Notes: generated from the sequence alone by a model not told the origin. DNA of 64,000 nt from Pontivivens nitratireducens (GCF_014235845.1 NZ_JACJUQ010000001.1:1-64000), one strand, 5' to 3'; counted from the first letter of the stretch, positions 26,522-36,625 are shown. Program-made: numbers and translations.

Positions 26522-28429
26522 TCAGAGCACCCCGGCCGCGCGCAGAACCTCGGCCTTGTCCTCATCCCACCACCACGCATCTGTGTTGATCGAGAAGGGC
26601 GGCTGCACCTCGGGTCGGGAATAGACATCGAGATAGGCGATGAAGTGACGGCCGCTGTAGAATTGCGGAATCCAGATATGCAGGCTGCGCAGCACCCGGT
26701 CCAATGCCCGAACCCGCACGTTCAACTCTTCACGATTCTCCGCATGGGCGATCTGTTCGATCAGGTGGTCCACCCCCTCGTTTTGCAGGCCCATGATGTT
26801 GGAGGTGTCCGGCTCGTTCGCGGAGGTAGAGCCGAAGATGCCGACCAGCTCCTGCCCCGGTGTTAGACCCATCCTGTATCGGCGGGCGGTCAGATCGAAC
26901 TCGAAGTTCTTTTCGCGCTCGGCTGCTTGCGCCTGATCAATGACGGGGGCATCGACGCGAATTCCCAAGCGTTCCAGATTCTGGATGAAGGGGTTGATAA
27001 TCCGCTCGAACGCACGGCTGTCGTTGAGGAATTCGATCACGAAGGGTTCACCGTTTTCATTGACCAGGACACCGTCCTGCAACGAATAGCCGGCCTCGCG
27101 CATCAACGCCGCGGCCTGCCGCAGGACGCGACGGTCCAACTGCACCGGCTCGGACACGATGGGGGTGTAGGCGGCTTCGGTGAACACGCTGTCTGGCACC
27201 ATGCCGCGCACAGGCTCCAGCACTGCCAGTTCCTCCTCCGAGGGCAATCCCTCGGCCTGAAGATACGAGTTTTCCCAGAAACTGTCGGTGCGCTGATACA
27301 GGTCGTAGAACAGGGAATCGTTCGACCATTCGAAGTTGAACATCATCGCAATGGCCTGCCGGACGCGTGGGTCCTGAAACTTCTCGCGCCGCATGTTGAA
27401 CCACCAGCCCTGTGTGCCGGTCGGGGTGCCGTCGATCAGTTCCTCACGCATGACCCACCCGTTCTGGATCGCGGGGAAGTTGTAGGCCGTCGCCCAAAGA
27501 CGCGAGGAATTCTCAGCGCGGAAGGTATAGCCGAGCGCCTTGAACTGCTCGAACGCGACGGTTGAATCCGCGTAGTATTCGATACGCTGTTGATCGAAAT
27601 TGTTCCGACCGACATTCACCGGCAGATCGGCGCCCCAGTAATCCTCGACCCGCTCATAGAGGATGTAACGCCCGCCGTCGGTCTCCTGCAACTTGTAGGG
27701 GCCTGAGCCGGGAACAGGTTCCATGCTCGATTCGGCGAAGTCGTTTTCCGCCAGCCATGCGGAGGGAAAAATCGGCAGGCCGCCCACCATGCCGGGCATG
27801 TCGCGCAGCGGCGCATCCGGGTGGAACGTGTATTTCAAGCGTCGCTCGTCCAGCACCTCGACACTCTCGACATCGCGAAACAGGCTGAGGCGATAGGTCG
27901 GGCGTCCCTTTTCGTAGAGCGCCTGATAGGAATCCGCCACGTCCTGCGCGGTGATCGGTGTGCCGTCGTGGAACCGGGCCTCGGGGCGGATGTTGAAGAT
28001 GATCCACTCGCGGCTTTCGGGGTATTCGATGGTTTCGGCCACCAGACCGTACAGCGCATCCGGCTCATCAGCCGAACCTGTCATGAGCGAATCGTACAGC
28101 ATGCTCGCTGAACTCGCCGCATTGCCCAGCAGGATGTAGGGACGCAACGAATCGAATGTGCCAAAGCCCCAGGTGGTGAAATACCCGCCCTTGGGCGCGT
28201 CGGGGTTCACGTAGTCGAAATGCTCGAAATCCGGCCCGTATTTCAATTCCCCAAACGAGGAAATTCCGTGCGCGGTGATGATTTCCTCATGGCTCTCCGC
28301 GCGCAGCGATGTCGTGGCGAGCGTCAGGCCCACCGCAAGTGCCACCAGCCCGCTCATCCATCGCCGCGCCTTTGAAGGGTCACTGGTCAGAACCTGTGAA
28401 TTCATCTGCTTCGGTCGAAGTCTGATCAT
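26522..28429 (-). CDS. yejA: Periplasmic peptide-binding protein (YejA type)
   Basis: 635-residue SBP family 5 protein that delivers peptides to YejBE. The N-terminus is basic and followed by a hydrophobic signal segment (WMSGLVALAVGLTLATTSLRA, cleaved near residue 44); family motifs include GFGTFDSLRPYILLG and the PxAPKGG-type FDYVNPDAPKGG. The start at 28429 has GGAAGG nine bases ahead; ATGs 8 and 24 codons in would also leave a working signal. First gene of yejABEF. Confidence 0.93.
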   Translation of the reverse strand: MIRLRPKQMNSQVLTSDPSKARRWMSGLVALAVGLTLATTSLRAESHEEIITAHGISSFGELKYGPDFEHFDYVNPDAPKGGYFTTWGFGTFDSLRPYILLGNAASSASMLYDSLMTGSADEPDALYGLVAETIEYPESREWIIFNIRPEARFHDGTPITAQDVADSYQALYEKGRPTYRLSLFRDVESVEVLDERRLKYTFHPDAPLRDMPGMVGGLPIFPSAWLAENDFAESSMEPVPGSGPYKLQETDGGRYILYERVEDYWGADLPVNVGRNNFDQQRIEYYADSTVAFEQFKALGYTFRAENSSRLWATAYNFPAIQNGWVMREELIDGTPTGTQGWWFNMRREKFQDPRVRQAIAMMFNFEWSNDSLFYDLYQRTDSFWENSYLQAEGLPSEEELAVLEPVRGMVPDSVFTEAAYTPIVSEPVQLDRRVLRQAAALMREAGYSLQDGVLVNENGEPFVIEFLNDSRAFERIINPFIQNLERLGIRVDAPVIDQAQAAEREKNFEFDLTARRYRMGLTPGQELVGIFGSTSANEPDTSNIMGLQNEGVDHLIEQIAHAENREELNVRVRALDRVLRSLHIWIPQFYSGRHFIAYLDVYSRPEVQPPFSINTDAWWWDEDKAEVLRAAGVL

Positions 28430-28569
28430 ACGGTGTCGCCTTCCGCGATAGGAGATTTACCAATGTCCCAATGGTTAGGTCGCTGCACCGGTAAGGGCAA
28501 GACGCGAAGCCATGAAGCCTTCGTGATCGTTGGACCTTCCTGTCACGCCGTTCGGGGGGGTATCGCATG

Positions 28570-28594
28570 AAAAAGGCCACCCCGCAGGGTGGCC
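28570..28594 (-). terminator. Rho-independent terminator of the cytochrome gene
   Basis: On the minus strand GGCCACC, loop CTGCGG, GGTGGCC is followed at once by TTTTTC: a classical intrinsic terminator 38 bases past the cytochrome stop. It also isolates this gene from yejA, which starts further on in the same direction. Confidence 0.85.
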
Positions 28595-28631
28595 TTCGAT
28601 CTCTCGCTCATTGGGGGCTCGGTCGGGAGGC

Positions 28632-30062
28632 TTACTGCGAAGCCGCCTCCAGATAGGCGATGACGTTCGCGCGATCCTGCTCACGACGCATCCCGGCATA
28701 GGCCATCTTGGTTCCGGGAAGCCAGGTGCGAGGCGCGGTCAGGTATGCGTCGAGGTTCTCGTAAGTCCAGGTGCCGTCCTTTTCCGCCATGGCGGAGGAG
28801 TAGTTGAAATCCTCGACGGAGCCGATGTCGCGGTCGATCACGCCGTACAGCGAAGGTCCGACGCGGTTTACGCCTTCCTCCACGACATGACAGGCGCGGC
28901 AAGCGCGGAACGCGCGCTCACCATCCTCGGCGGAGGCATTCGCCATGAAGGCGGGCATGTCGGCTGCGCCACTCTCAATCGGTGCGGTCTCAACCGGTGC
29001 AGCCTCAATCGGTGCGGTCTCAACCGGTGCGGTTTCGCGCGCGGGGGCGGGATCGGTTGGCGTGGCGGCTTCCTCTTCCTCGATTGCGTCCACCGCCGGC
29101 GCGGTCTCCTGCTCTACCGGAGCGACGCCCTCGACCGGTGCAGGCTCTGTCTCGATGCTTTCGAGCTGCTCCTCGATCACTGTGGGAACGCTGATCACTT
29201 CGGCGTCATTCGTCAGATCGGTGTCGGTCGCTTCGGCTGCTTCCTCGCCCTCGACAGTGGCGTCATCCTCAACGGCTGCCTCGCCGTCGATGGCATCAAC
29301 GCCCTCGATCATTTGCTCGGCGGGCTCCACCAGGGAATCAGTGGTGGAATCAGCAGTGTCCTCAACCGCTTCTTCGGGCTCTTCTTCGACTGGCGCTTCC
29401 TCGGTCGGCGCTTCTTCGATGGCGGTCGTCTCTTCGAGGGTTTCCTCGCCTTCCACGACTGCATCCTCGGTTGCGGTGTCTTCGATAGCGGCGTCCTCGG
29501 TCGCGGGCTCTTCCTCGGGCAACACGATGAAGTCTTCGAGGGTTTGACCCGACGCTTCGACCAGATAGGCGATGATGTCGGCGCGATCCCCGGCGCGGCT
29601 CATGCCGTTATAGCCCATCTTCGTGCCCGGCGCCCAGCCGCGCGGGCTCTCGATGAAGTGGGAGAAGTTCTCAGCCGTCCACACCCCGTCGATTGTGAGC
29701 AGCGCATCGGAATAGGTGAAACCGTCCACCGCAGCGATATCGCGGCCGATCACGTTCAGCAGGTAGGGGCCGACCTTGTTGGCTTCCTCAGTCGCGGTGT
29801 GGCAGGCGGCGCAGGCGCGGAACAGACCTTCGCCATTCTCGGCGGATGCGGTGACGAGCAGTTCACCGATGCTCGGGCCTTTTTCGACCTCGGCGACTTC
29901 GGCGTCGCCCTCGGGCAGGGCGATCTCGTAGGCGAGGTGCGCCTCGTCATGCCCGCCTTCACCCAGGCCGTAGACGAGGTCACCGACCCACGAAAACAAC
30001 AGAAGGGTCAGCACGGCGCCCAGAACGCCTGCGATGATCTTGTTTAGTTCCAGACTGTCCAT
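28632..30062 (-). CDS. Membrane-anchored di-haem cytochrome c with long acidic linker
   Basis: 476-residue c-type cytochrome. An N-terminal hydrophobic helix (about 8-32) anchors it with the rest in the periplasm, as in cytochrome c-y/CycM. Two homologous class I haem domains follow: C84-A-A-C87-H88 with axial M149, and C388-R-A-C391-H392 with axial M453, each ending GTKMxYxGM. Between them residues about 183-368 form an E/A/T/P-rich linker with repeats such as APVETAPIE. The usual relatives have one haem domain, so this looks like a duplication. It probably shuttles electrons from the bc1 complex to terminal oxidases (inference). AGGAAGG precedes the ATG; a terminator follows. Confidence 0.9.
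   Translation of the reverse strand: MDSLELNKIIAGVLGAVLTLLLFSWVGDLVYGLGEGGHDEAHLAYEIALPEGDAEVAEVEKGPSIGELLVTASAENGEGLFRACAACHTATEEANKVGPYLLNVIGRDIAAVDGFTYSDALLTIDGVWTAENFSHFIESPRGWAPGTKMGYNGMSRAGDRADIIAYLVEASGQTLEDFIVLPEEEPATEDAAIEDTATEDAVVEGEETLEETTAIEEAPTEEAPVEEEPEEAVEDTADSTTDSLVEPAEQMIEGVDAIDGEAAVEDDATVEGEEAAEATDTDLTNDAEVISVPTVIEEQLESIETEPAPVEGVAPVEQETAPAVDAIEEEEAATPTDPAPARETAPVETAPIEAAPVETAPIESGAADMPAFMANASAEDGERAFRACRACHVVEEGVNRVGPSLYGVIDRDIGSVEDFNYSSAMAEKDGTWTYENLDAYLTAPRTWLPGTKMAYAGMRREQDRANVIAYLEAASQ
28974..29033. repeat. 30-base tandem duplication in the cytochrome linker
   Basis: A 30-base unit at 28974-29003 is repeated at 29004-29033 with few changes. It encodes the repeated APVETAPIE(A) blocks of the acidic linker, showing how the linker grows by in-frame duplication. 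Confidence 0.75.
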
Positions 30063-30231
30063 GCGACGGTGCCTTCCTGAAAATCTGACACACCCAAAGC
30101 GGAGCGACCGCAGGGCGCGAAAATTCTATCTCGCGTGTAGTACCCGTTCCCCGGCAGCTTTTTCAAGGTATAGAAGGCGCGACCATGCGCCAACATGTTA
30201 CCGGCGCGACTTTCCATGCAGGACGAATGAA

Positions 30232-31086
30232 ATGACGGGCACGCAAACGAAAACCGGGTTGATCTCCTTTCAGGGCGAACTGGGCGCCTATTCCCATCAG
30301 GCGTGCCGGGAAATGTACCCCAATATGGAGCCATTCCCCTGCGCGACCTTCGAAGCTGCAATAGAAGCTGTCCGCAAAGGCAATGCTGACCTGGGGATGA
30401 TTGCGGTCGAGAACTCAACCTACGGGCGCGTTGCGGATGTGCATCAGCTTCTGCCCGAGAGTGGCCTGCGTATCGTGGGCGAACATTTCGTGCGGGTCCA
30501 TATCAACCTTCTGGGCGTACCGGGCGCGAAGCTGGAGGATGTGCGTGAGGCGATGAGTCACACCGTTCTGCTGGGCCAGTGTCGCGAATTCCTCAACGCC
30601 TACGGTATCACGCCCGTGACCGGTGCCGATACTGCGGGGTCCGCCCGTGCGGTGGCGGAGAAGGGCAATGCCGCGCTGGCCGGTCTGGCATCGGAACTGG
30701 CGGGCGAGATCTACGGCCTGGATGTGTTGGCCCGCCATATCGAGGATGCGCAGAACAACACGACGCGATTCATCGTCATGGCCCCCGAGGGGTTGATGCC
30801 GGAACCGTCCGCTCGACCGATGATGACCAGCTTTCTGTTTCGTGTGCGCAACATCCCCGCCGCGCTTTACAAGGCGATGGGGGGATTCGCGACCAATGGT
30901 GTCAACATGACCAAGCTGGAAAGCTACATGACCGACGGCTCCTTCACCGCGACGCAATTCTTTGCCGAGGTGGATGGCCATCCCGACGATCCCGCCGTCG
31001 CGCGCGCGTTGGAGGAGCTGGAATATTTCACCTCCTCACTCGAAATCCTCGGCGTTTATCCGAAAAGCAAATTCCGGCTGGAATGA
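30232..31086 (+). CDS. pheA: Prephenate dehydratase
   Basis: Monofunctional cytosolic enzyme of 284 residues that converts prephenate to phenylpyruvate in phenylalanine synthesis. The catalytic part has ISFQGELGAYSHQA, VENSTYGRVADVHQLL and the NTTRFIVM Thr-Arg-Phe motif (about 180). The C-terminal ACT domain (about 195-280) has the ESYMTDGSFTATQFF-type phenylalanine-binding ESRP-equivalent region. No chorismate mutase domain. The ATG at 30232 has AGGA ahead; the open frame extends further upstream without family sequence. Divergent from the cytochrome gene. Confidence 0.95.
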   Translation: MTGTQTKTGLISFQGELGAYSHQACREMYPNMEPFPCATFEAAIEAVRKGNADLGMIAVENSTYGRVADVHQLLPESGLRIVGEHFVRVHINLLGVPGAKLEDVREAMSHTVLLGQCREFLNAYGITPVTGADTAGSARAVAEKGNAALAGLASELAGEIYGLDVLARHIEDAQNNTTRFIVMAPEGLMPEPSARPMMTSFLFRVRNIPAALYKAMGGFATNGVNMTKLESYMTDGSFTATQFFAEVDGHPDDPAVARALEELEYFTSSLEILGVYPKSKFRLE

Positions 31087-31125
31087 GTTGCCCCGTGGCT
31101 TGCCGCCTTTGGAACCAGCCACCGC

Positions 31126-31183
31126 TGTAACTGGCGCATGTTGTAACTGGCCAATGTTGTAACCTGTACACGCGTTCAGTTAC
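31126..31183 (+). promoter_or_regulatory. Phased repeats, probable TetR operator array
   Basis: TGTAAC occurs at 31126, 31142 and 31158, exactly 16 bases apart, the first two in the longer form TGTAACTGG(C). A reversed copy, CAGTTAC, lies at 31177-31183, so the third copy and this one form GTAAC-N15-GTTAC. The array ends 27 bases before the TetR start. It is probably the regulator's own binding region. Confidence 0.55.
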
Positions 31184-31209
31184 GGTGGGGGCAGCAAAGG
31201 ATATGGGGC

Positions 31210-31827
31210 ATGGCGAGGAAAAGTGGATCGAGTGGTGAAAAAACCCGCGCGATGGTCGAGGAGGCCGCGACCCGTCTGATTGCGCGCCATGGTTTCGCTG
31301 CCGTCTCCATGCGTCAGATCGCGCGGGAGGTCGGCGTGCAGGCCGGGGCGCTGTATCTCTATACGCCTGACAAGCAAAGCCTTCTCAAGGATATCATGAG
31401 TGGGCATCTGCAACATCTGCTTGAAAGCTGGGCCGCCCACGCGCCCGATCCCGATCTGCCCGCCGCCGCACGGCTGGAGCGTTTCGTGCGGTTCCACATC
31501 GACTATCATATCCTGCGTGCCGAGAAGGTTTTCATCTCGTACATGGAACTGCGCAATCTGGACTGCGATAATTTCGCTGAAATCGAGCGGCTTCGCAGAT
31601 CATATGAGCATATCCTGGAGGAAATCCTGATCAGCGGCGCGGCGGAGGGCGTTTTTCACCACACGGATACACGCCTGACGACGCTGGCCATGATCGCGAT
31701 GATGACGGGGGTCTCCACCTGGTATCGCGATGACGGCCGCTTGCCGCCCGATGCGATCACGACGCGCTATGTCGATATGGCGTTCCGGCTGGCCGGTGGT
31801 GAGCCGCTGGCAGAGGCCGCGGAGTGA
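31210..31827 (+). CDS. TetR family transcriptional regulator
   Basis: 205 residues. The N-terminal helix-turn-helix is clear: AATRLIARHGFAAVSMRQIAREVGVQAGALYLYTPDKQSLL (in two parts, about residues 19-58). The C-terminal ligand domain (about 75-200) is helical with YMELRNLDCDNFAEIERLR, similar to regulators of acyl-CoA or xenobiotic genes. AAAGGA precedes the ATG. It overlaps the GST-like gene downstream (GTGA), which it likely controls together with itself through the repeat array upstream. Confidence 0.92.
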   Translation: MARKSGSSGEKTRAMVEEAATRLIARHGFAAVSMRQIAREVGVQAGALYLYTPDKQSLLKDIMSGHLQHLLESWAAHAPDPDLPAAARLERFVRFHIDYHILRAEKVFISYMELRNLDCDNFAEIERLRRSYEHILEEILISGAAEGVFHHTDTRLTTLAMIAMMTGVSTWYRDDGRLPPDAITTRYVDMAFRLAGGEPLAEAAE

Positions 31828-32807
31828 GCGCACGCTACGAGCTGATCGGTCTGACCGCGTCACCCTATTCGATGAAGACGCGGGCCTTGATGCGCTATCG
31901 CAGGATCCCCTTTGACTGGATTGTTGAACTGCCGCAACTGACCGGACGTAAAGTTGATGTCTCTCCGATTCTGCTGCCCGTGCTGCGGCATCCGATGGGG
32001 CGGGACATGACTGATTCGACCTCCATCGCATTGGTTCTGGAACAAGAGATCGTCAACCAACGCAGCGTTCTGCCGCCCGGTGATGCCGCGTTCCTGTGCG
32101 CGTTGATCGAGGATATGGCCGACGAATGGCTGACCAAGGCGATGTTCTGGTATCGCTGGCGCGATGCGGCCTCCGCCGATTTCGCGACCGGGTGGCTGAC
32201 GGCAGAGGTCGGTGCCGCAATCGCGCAGCCCATGGCGGGCACCTTGTCCCAGACCTTGCGCAACCGTCAGATGGGGCGGATGCCGATGGTCGGGGCCACG
32301 GCTGAAAACGGACCGACGATCGAGGCGGGCTATCGCGCGATTCTGGATGCGATGCGCGCGATCTGCGCCTCGGGCTTCCTGTTCGGCTCCCGGCCCAGCC
32401 TCGCCGATTTCGCCCTTTACGGGCAACTCAGCCAGCTTGCCAGCGATCCCGGCCCCTCGCAGATCATGCACGATACCGCGCCCGAGGTTCTGCACTGGCT
32501 GCGGCGGATCGACGATGCGTCCGGCTTGCACGGCGAGTGGACGGATGACAGATCGACCCTGACGGATCTGCTGACCATCGTCGGGGGGGATTATCTGCCT
32601 TTTCTCAGGGCGAATGCCGCCGCCCTCGAAAAAGGGGCGACATGGTTCGACGTGGATCTTGCCTCAGGCAGATTTGGCGGCGCACCGTTTCGCTGGCAGG
32701 GGAAATGTCTGGCGCGATTGCGCGAGCTTTACGTTTCCGCCGATCTCGGCAAACCGGTTCGCGATCTTCTGGCGCGAACCGGATGCTGCAACGTGCTCGA
32801 AGGTTAG
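31824..32807 (+). CDS. Glutathione S-transferase family protein
   Basis: 327 residues. The N-terminal thioredoxin-like domain is GST-like ([26 protein letters not shown], then the [14 protein letters not shown] segment that binds the gamma-glutamyl group). A long helical C-terminal part follows with [18 protein letters not shown], the N-capping box region of GSTs. It is about 100 residues longer than a standard GST. The active-site serine or cysteine position is SPYS. GTG start overlaps the TetR stop. Substrate unknown. Tail-to-tail overlap of four bases with cobT. Confidence 0.82.
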   Translation: MSARYELIGLTASPYSMKTRALMRYRRIPFDWIVELPQLTGRKVDVSPILLPVLRHPMGRDMTDSTSIALVLEQEIVNQRSVLPPGDAAFLCALIEDMADEWLTKAMFWYRWRDAASADFATGWLTAEVGAAIAQPMAGTLSQTLRNRQMGRMPMVGATAENGPTIEAGYRAILDAMRAICASGFLFGSRPSLADFALYGQLSQLASDPGPSQIMHDTAPEVLHWLRRIDDASGLHGEWTDDRSTLTDLLTIVGGDYLPFLRANAAALEKGATWFDVDLASGRFGGAPFRWQGKCLARLRELYVSADLGKPVRDLLARTGCCNVLEG

Positions 32808-34672
32808 CGCCGCTGGCGTTCAGCCCTGGCCCGGGCCTTGGGGTCGCTTTCGAACAGGGCGGCGAGCTGCTCCGTCATGGCACCTGCCAGTTGTTCCACA
32901 TCCGTGATCGTGACGGCGCGCTGATAGTAGCGGGTCACGTCGTGACCGATGCCGATTGCCAGCAATTCCACCTGCTTGCGCCGCTCGATCATCGCGATCA
33001 CATCGCGCAGGTGCTTCTCCAGATAGTTCGGAGGATTGGCGCTGAGCGTGGAATCGTCTACCGGTGCGCCGTCCGAGATCACCATCATGATGCGTCGCGC
33101 CTCGGGCCGGCCCGTCAGGCGTTTATGGGCCCATTCCAGCGCCTCGCCGTCGATGTTCTCCTTCAGCAGGCCTTCCTTCATCATCAGGCCCAGATTCGGG
33201 CGAACCCGCCGCCAGGGGGCATCCGCCCGCTTGTAGACGACGTGGCGCAAGTCATTGAGACGCCCCGGATTTCCCGGGCGACCGGCTTGCAGCCATTTCT
33301 CACGGCTTTGTCCGCCCTTCCACGCACGGGTGGTAAAGCCGAGGATCTCGACCTTGACCTGACACCGCTCCAACGTCTGGCTGAGGACATCCGCGCAGAT
33401 CGCGGCGATGGAGATCGGGCGCCCGCGCATCGAACCGGAATTGTCCAGCAGCAGCGTGACGACCGTATCGCGAAATTCAGTGTCCTGCTCGACCTTGAAG
33501 CTTAGCGGCATTGTCGGATTCGCCACCACTCGGGCCAGGCGTCCGGCATCCAGAACGCCTTCCTCCTGATCGAAATCCCAGGAACGGTTCTGCTGCGCCT
33601 GAAGCCGCCGTTGCAGGCGATTGGCCAGACGGCTGACCGCGCCCTTGAGCGGTTCCAACTGCTGATCGAGATAGGCGCGAAGGCGTTCGAGCTCCTCCGG
33701 CCCGGCCAAGTCCTCCGCCGCGATCTCCTCGTCGAAGGTGGTGTCGTAGACCTTGTAGCCCGGATCCGCCTCACTGATGGGCGGGGGCGGGGTGTCGGCG
33801 GGGGGTTCGCCCTCCTGCATCTGGGCCTCTTCGGTCACTTCCGCGTCGTCGGCATCCTCCTGCGCAACTTGCGATTCGGCCGCATCCGGGTCGGTTTCGG
33901 ACTGCTCCTCCGAGGTTTCGTCGGAGCTGGCGCTGTCCTGCTGCTCGTCGCCCTGATCGTCCTGCGATTGGGGGTTTTCCTCCTCCTCGGCCTCGGTCCC
34001 CTCATCCTCGGGGTCGTCGGAACCATCGGGGTCGTCGCCCAGCTCCTCACCATAGCCCAGATCGTCGATCACCTTGCGAGAGAAGCGGGCGAAGGCCTTC
34101 TGATCGGTGAGCACATCGTCAAGGTCGCCCAGTGTTCCGCCGGCCTGACCCTCCAGAAATCCGCGCCACAGCTCCATCACGTTCGCCGCACCGGGCGGCA
34201 GATCGCGCCCGGTTGCCAGATGCCGCACGAGGTATCCGGCCGCATGGGCGAGCGGGGCCTGCGATGCCTCGGTTATATCGCCATATCCCATCTTTTTCGC
34301 ATCCGCCGCGATCTTGGCGTCGATATTGCCCGCACATCCTGGCATCGCGCGGGTGCCCACGGCCTCGCACCGGGCGGTTTCCATCGCCTCGTAGATGTCG
34401 CGCGCGGTTTCCCCCTGCGGCGAATACCGCGAGTGCGTCGCGGAATTGTGGAAACGTGTGCGCAGTGCATAGGCATCCGCCACACCGCGTGCCAGCATGA
34501 CCTCGTCCCGGGTCATGCGCCGCGTGACCTGGGGCAGCCGGGCGGAATCATTGGTCAGGCCGGGTGGGTCCACGGAATACGTGACCTTCATTTCCGGTTC
34601 ATCCGCGAGGGTTCGGGTCGCCTCCGCCAAGGCTTTCTTGAACGGATCGGCGGGGTTGTCGGTGGGTTTCAT
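32804..34672 (-). CDS. cobT: Aerobic cobaltochelatase subunit CobT
   Basis: 622-residue subunit of the ATP-dependent CobN-CobS-CobT complex that inserts cobalt into hydrogenobyrinic acid a,c-diamide. N-terminal helical part (1-205), a highly acidic linker (about 208-300, mostly D/E/S/Q), and a C-terminal von Willebrand A domain with the MIDAS start DNSGSM at 410-415, as in Mg-chelatase BchD. CobT and the AAA+ CobS form the motor. A gene for an exported protein separates it from cobS; cobN is not in the window. Confidence 0.95.
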   Translation of the reverse strand: MKPTDNPADPFKKALAEATRTLADEPEMKVTYSVDPPGLTNDSARLPQVTRRMTRDEVMLARGVADAYALRTRFHNSATHSRYSPQGETARDIYEAMETARCEAVGTRAMPGCAGNIDAKIAADAKKMGYGDITEASQAPLAHAAGYLVRHLATGRDLPPGAANVMELWRGFLEGQAGGTLGDLDDVLTDQKAFARFSRKVIDDLGYGEELGDDPDGSDDPEDEGTEAEEEENPQSQDDQGDEQQDSASSDETSEEQSETDPDAAESQVAQEDADDAEVTEEAQMQEGEPPADTPPPPISEADPGYKVYDTTFDEEIAAEDLAGPEELERLRAYLDQQLEPLKGAVSRLANRLQRRLQAQQNRSWDFDQEEGVLDAGRLARVVANPTMPLSFKVEQDTEFRDTVVTLLLDNSGSMRGRPISIAAICADVLSQTLERCQVKVEILGFTTRAWKGGQSREKWLQAGRPGNPGRLNDLRHVVYKRADAPWRRVRPNLGLMMKEGLLKENIDGEALEWAHKRLTGRPEARRIMMVISDGAPVDDSTLSANPPNYLEKHLRDVIAMIERRKQVELLAIGIGHDVTRYYQRAVTITDVEQLAGAMTEQLAALFESDPKARARAERQRR

Positions 34673-34747
34673 GGGGCCTCCGCCGGGTCGAAAATCAGGT
34701 GGCTGCGCTGGGGTCGCTGTGCGACTGCGCTGTGTAGGGCGACTGTC

Positions 34748-35467
34748 TTATTCATCTGTTCCGAACATTTCCGGATCATCCTGTCCCAATTGCTCGCTCA
34801 ATGACGGGCGTTCAAGGGGGGCGTCCCCCTGCATCAGCCGGGCACAGGCAAGCGTATCGAGCCTGCGCAGCGGCGTGGCGAAATACGACCCCGTGCGGGT
34901 TTGCGCGTTTTCCCATTCTGTCATGTATTGCCGGGCGACTTCCAGAATGGAATCGCCACTTTCCCGCTCCGCCGCCTCCTGAGACAGGCCAGCGGCCAGC
35001 CTTTCCTCGATCACGGCGGTGGTAAACTGTGAAAATCGCTGCCGGTGGGCATGGGCAAGTTGCGGGTTGATCTCGTTCGCGGCGAGGATGGTCACCAGAC
35101 TGGATTCGAATGCCGCGCAGCGGTCCAGCATCTCGATCCGGGTGGCACCGTCCCGGCGCATCTGTGTCAGCGGCGGCATCGTTCGCGTGGAGCCATCTGT
35201 TTCAGCAGGGGCGATGATCACGGGCGCCAGCATCGGATCGGCGGCCATTTCACGTTGCATGGGGGTCAGATTCGGGTCCGTCAGATCGAGGACACGCGGC
35301 CTGCCGGCGGCAGGGACCTCTCCCAATTGTTCGGTCGCTTCGGATGAAAACAGCGGCGGGCGTTGCGCGTCGTTGGCATTGGGAACGTCTATGATCAGCG
35401 GCCCGTCCTGCGCGGCCAGCGGTTGCGTGAGAGCCAACATCACAAGGGCAGGGTAAAGGCGTCGCAT
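34748..35467 (-). CDS. Exported protein of unknown function between cobS and cobT
   Basis: 239 residues beginning with a good Sec signal peptide (MRRLYPALVMLALTQPLAAQ, cleavage after AQ or AA). The mature part is proline-rich at first, then helical, with two cysteines (in LDRCAAFESS and LACARLM) that could pair. GGAG lies nine bases before the ATG; the longer open frame upstream overlaps cobS and lacks signal-peptide sense. Family not recognised. It is odd that an exported protein is placed between two cytosolic chelatase subunits. Confidence 0.75.
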   Translation of the reverse strand: MRRLYPALVMLALTQPLAAQDGPLIIDVPNANDAQRPPLFSSEATEQLGEVPAAGRPRVLDLTDPNLTPMQREMAADPMLAPVIIAPAETDGSTRTMPPLTQMRRDGATRIEMLDRCAAFESSLVTILAANEINPQLAHAHRQRFSQFTTAVIEERLAAGLSQEAAERESGDSILEVARQYMTEWENAQTRTGSYFATPLRRLDTLACARLMQGDAPLERPSLSEQLGQDDPEMFGTDE

Positions 35468-35562
35468 GTCCGGTGCTCCATCCAGGGGCGACCAAAATGC
35501 CACCCTCCTGCGAGGAACGCTCGCACGGGGGCGTTCGTTCACCGGCAGGACGCGGGGACGCT

Positions 35563-36549
35563 TCACCCCAGGCTGACGCTGGCGGCGCTTTCGGGCAGTT
35601 CCTCATCAAAGCAGCGCTGATAGAATTCCGCCACGGTCTGCCGCTCCAGCTCATCACACTTGTTCAGGAAGGTCAGGCGGAACGCGAAGCCGACATCGCC
35701 GAAGATGCGGGCATTCTCCGCCCAGGCGATTACCGTGCGCGGTGACATGACGGTTGAGATGTCGCCGTTCATGAACGCCGTCCGCGTCAGATCCGCGACG
35801 GTGACCATCTGTGCGATGGTCCTTTGCCCCTGCGCATTCTGATAGGTCGGGCTCTTCTCGACCACGATGTTGGTTTCGGCATCGTGTGGCAGATAGTTCA
35901 GCGTGGCGACCAGCGACCAGCGGTCCATCTGACCCTGGTTGATCTGCTGCGTGCCGTGATACAAGCCCGTCGTATCGCCCAGACCGACAGTGTTGGCCGT
36001 TGCGAACAGCCGGAAATAGGGGTTCGGCGTGATGACCTCGTTCTGGTCGAGCAGCGTCAGCTTGCCGTCCTTTTCCAGCACACGCTGGATCACGAACATC
36101 ACGTCGGGGCGGCCAGCGTCGTATTCGTCGAACACGATCGCGGTGGGATTGCGCAGCGCCCAGGGCAGGATGCCCTCCTGAAACTCGGTGACCTGTACGC
36201 CGTCCTTGAGCTTGATCGCATCCTTGCCGATCAGGTCGATCCGGCTGATATGGCTGTCCAGGTTCACCCGAACGCAGGGCCAGTGCAGGCGGGCGGCGAC
36301 CTGTTCGATATGCGTGGATTTGCCGGTGCCGTGATACCCTTGGATCATCACGCGGCGATTGTGGGCGAAGCCTGCCAGAATGGCGAGGGTGGTGTCGCGG
36401 TCAAACTGATAGGTCGGATCGACCTCGGGGACGCGATCGCTGACCGCCTCGAATCCCTTGACCGTCATGTCGCTGTCGATGCCAAAGGCGTCGCGCACGG
36501 AAACTTCGCGGGTCGGTGTCTCGTTCATCGGGGTCGCTCCGTCGGCCAT
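35563..36549 (-). CDS. cobS: Aerobic cobaltochelatase subunit CobS
   Basis: 328-residue AAA+ ATPase of cobalt insertion in aerobic cobalamin synthesis. Walker [10 protein letters not shown] (71-79), Walker [12 protein letters not shown] (about 136-146), sensor-1 region FATANTVG and an N-terminal extension that contacts CobN/CobT. It forms rings with CobT. Upstream lies a DUF2842 gene on the same strand, an arrangement frequent in this order. Confidence 0.96.
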   Translation of the reverse strand: MADGATPMNETPTREVSVRDAFGIDSDMTVKGFEAVSDRVPEVDPTYQFDRDTTLAILAGFAHNRRVMIQGYHGTGKSTHIEQVAARLHWPCVRVNLDSHISRIDLIGKDAIKLKDGVQVTEFQEGILPWALRNPTAIVFDEYDAGRPDVMFVIQRVLEKDGKLTLLDQNEVITPNPYFRLFATANTVGLGDTTGLYHGTQQINQGQMDRWSLVATLNYLPHDAETNIVVEKSPTYQNAQGQRTIAQMVTVADLTRTAFMNGDISTVMSPRTVIAWAENARIFGDVGFAFRLTFLNKCDELERQTVAEFYQRCFDEELPESAASVSLG

Positions 36550-36625
36550 GTCTTATCCTCTCGCGCGCAAAATCGCGCCTTTGTCGGTGATTTCAGCGGT
36601 TCGTGCAAGGCCGCGTGGCCCTGTG

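Noticed and set aside
28530-30047. Plus-strand open frame of 505 codons antisense to the cytochrome
   Set aside because: Created by the repetitive GC-rich linker of the cytochrome gene; no ribosome-binding site or family sequence, and the opposite strand has two complete haem domains.
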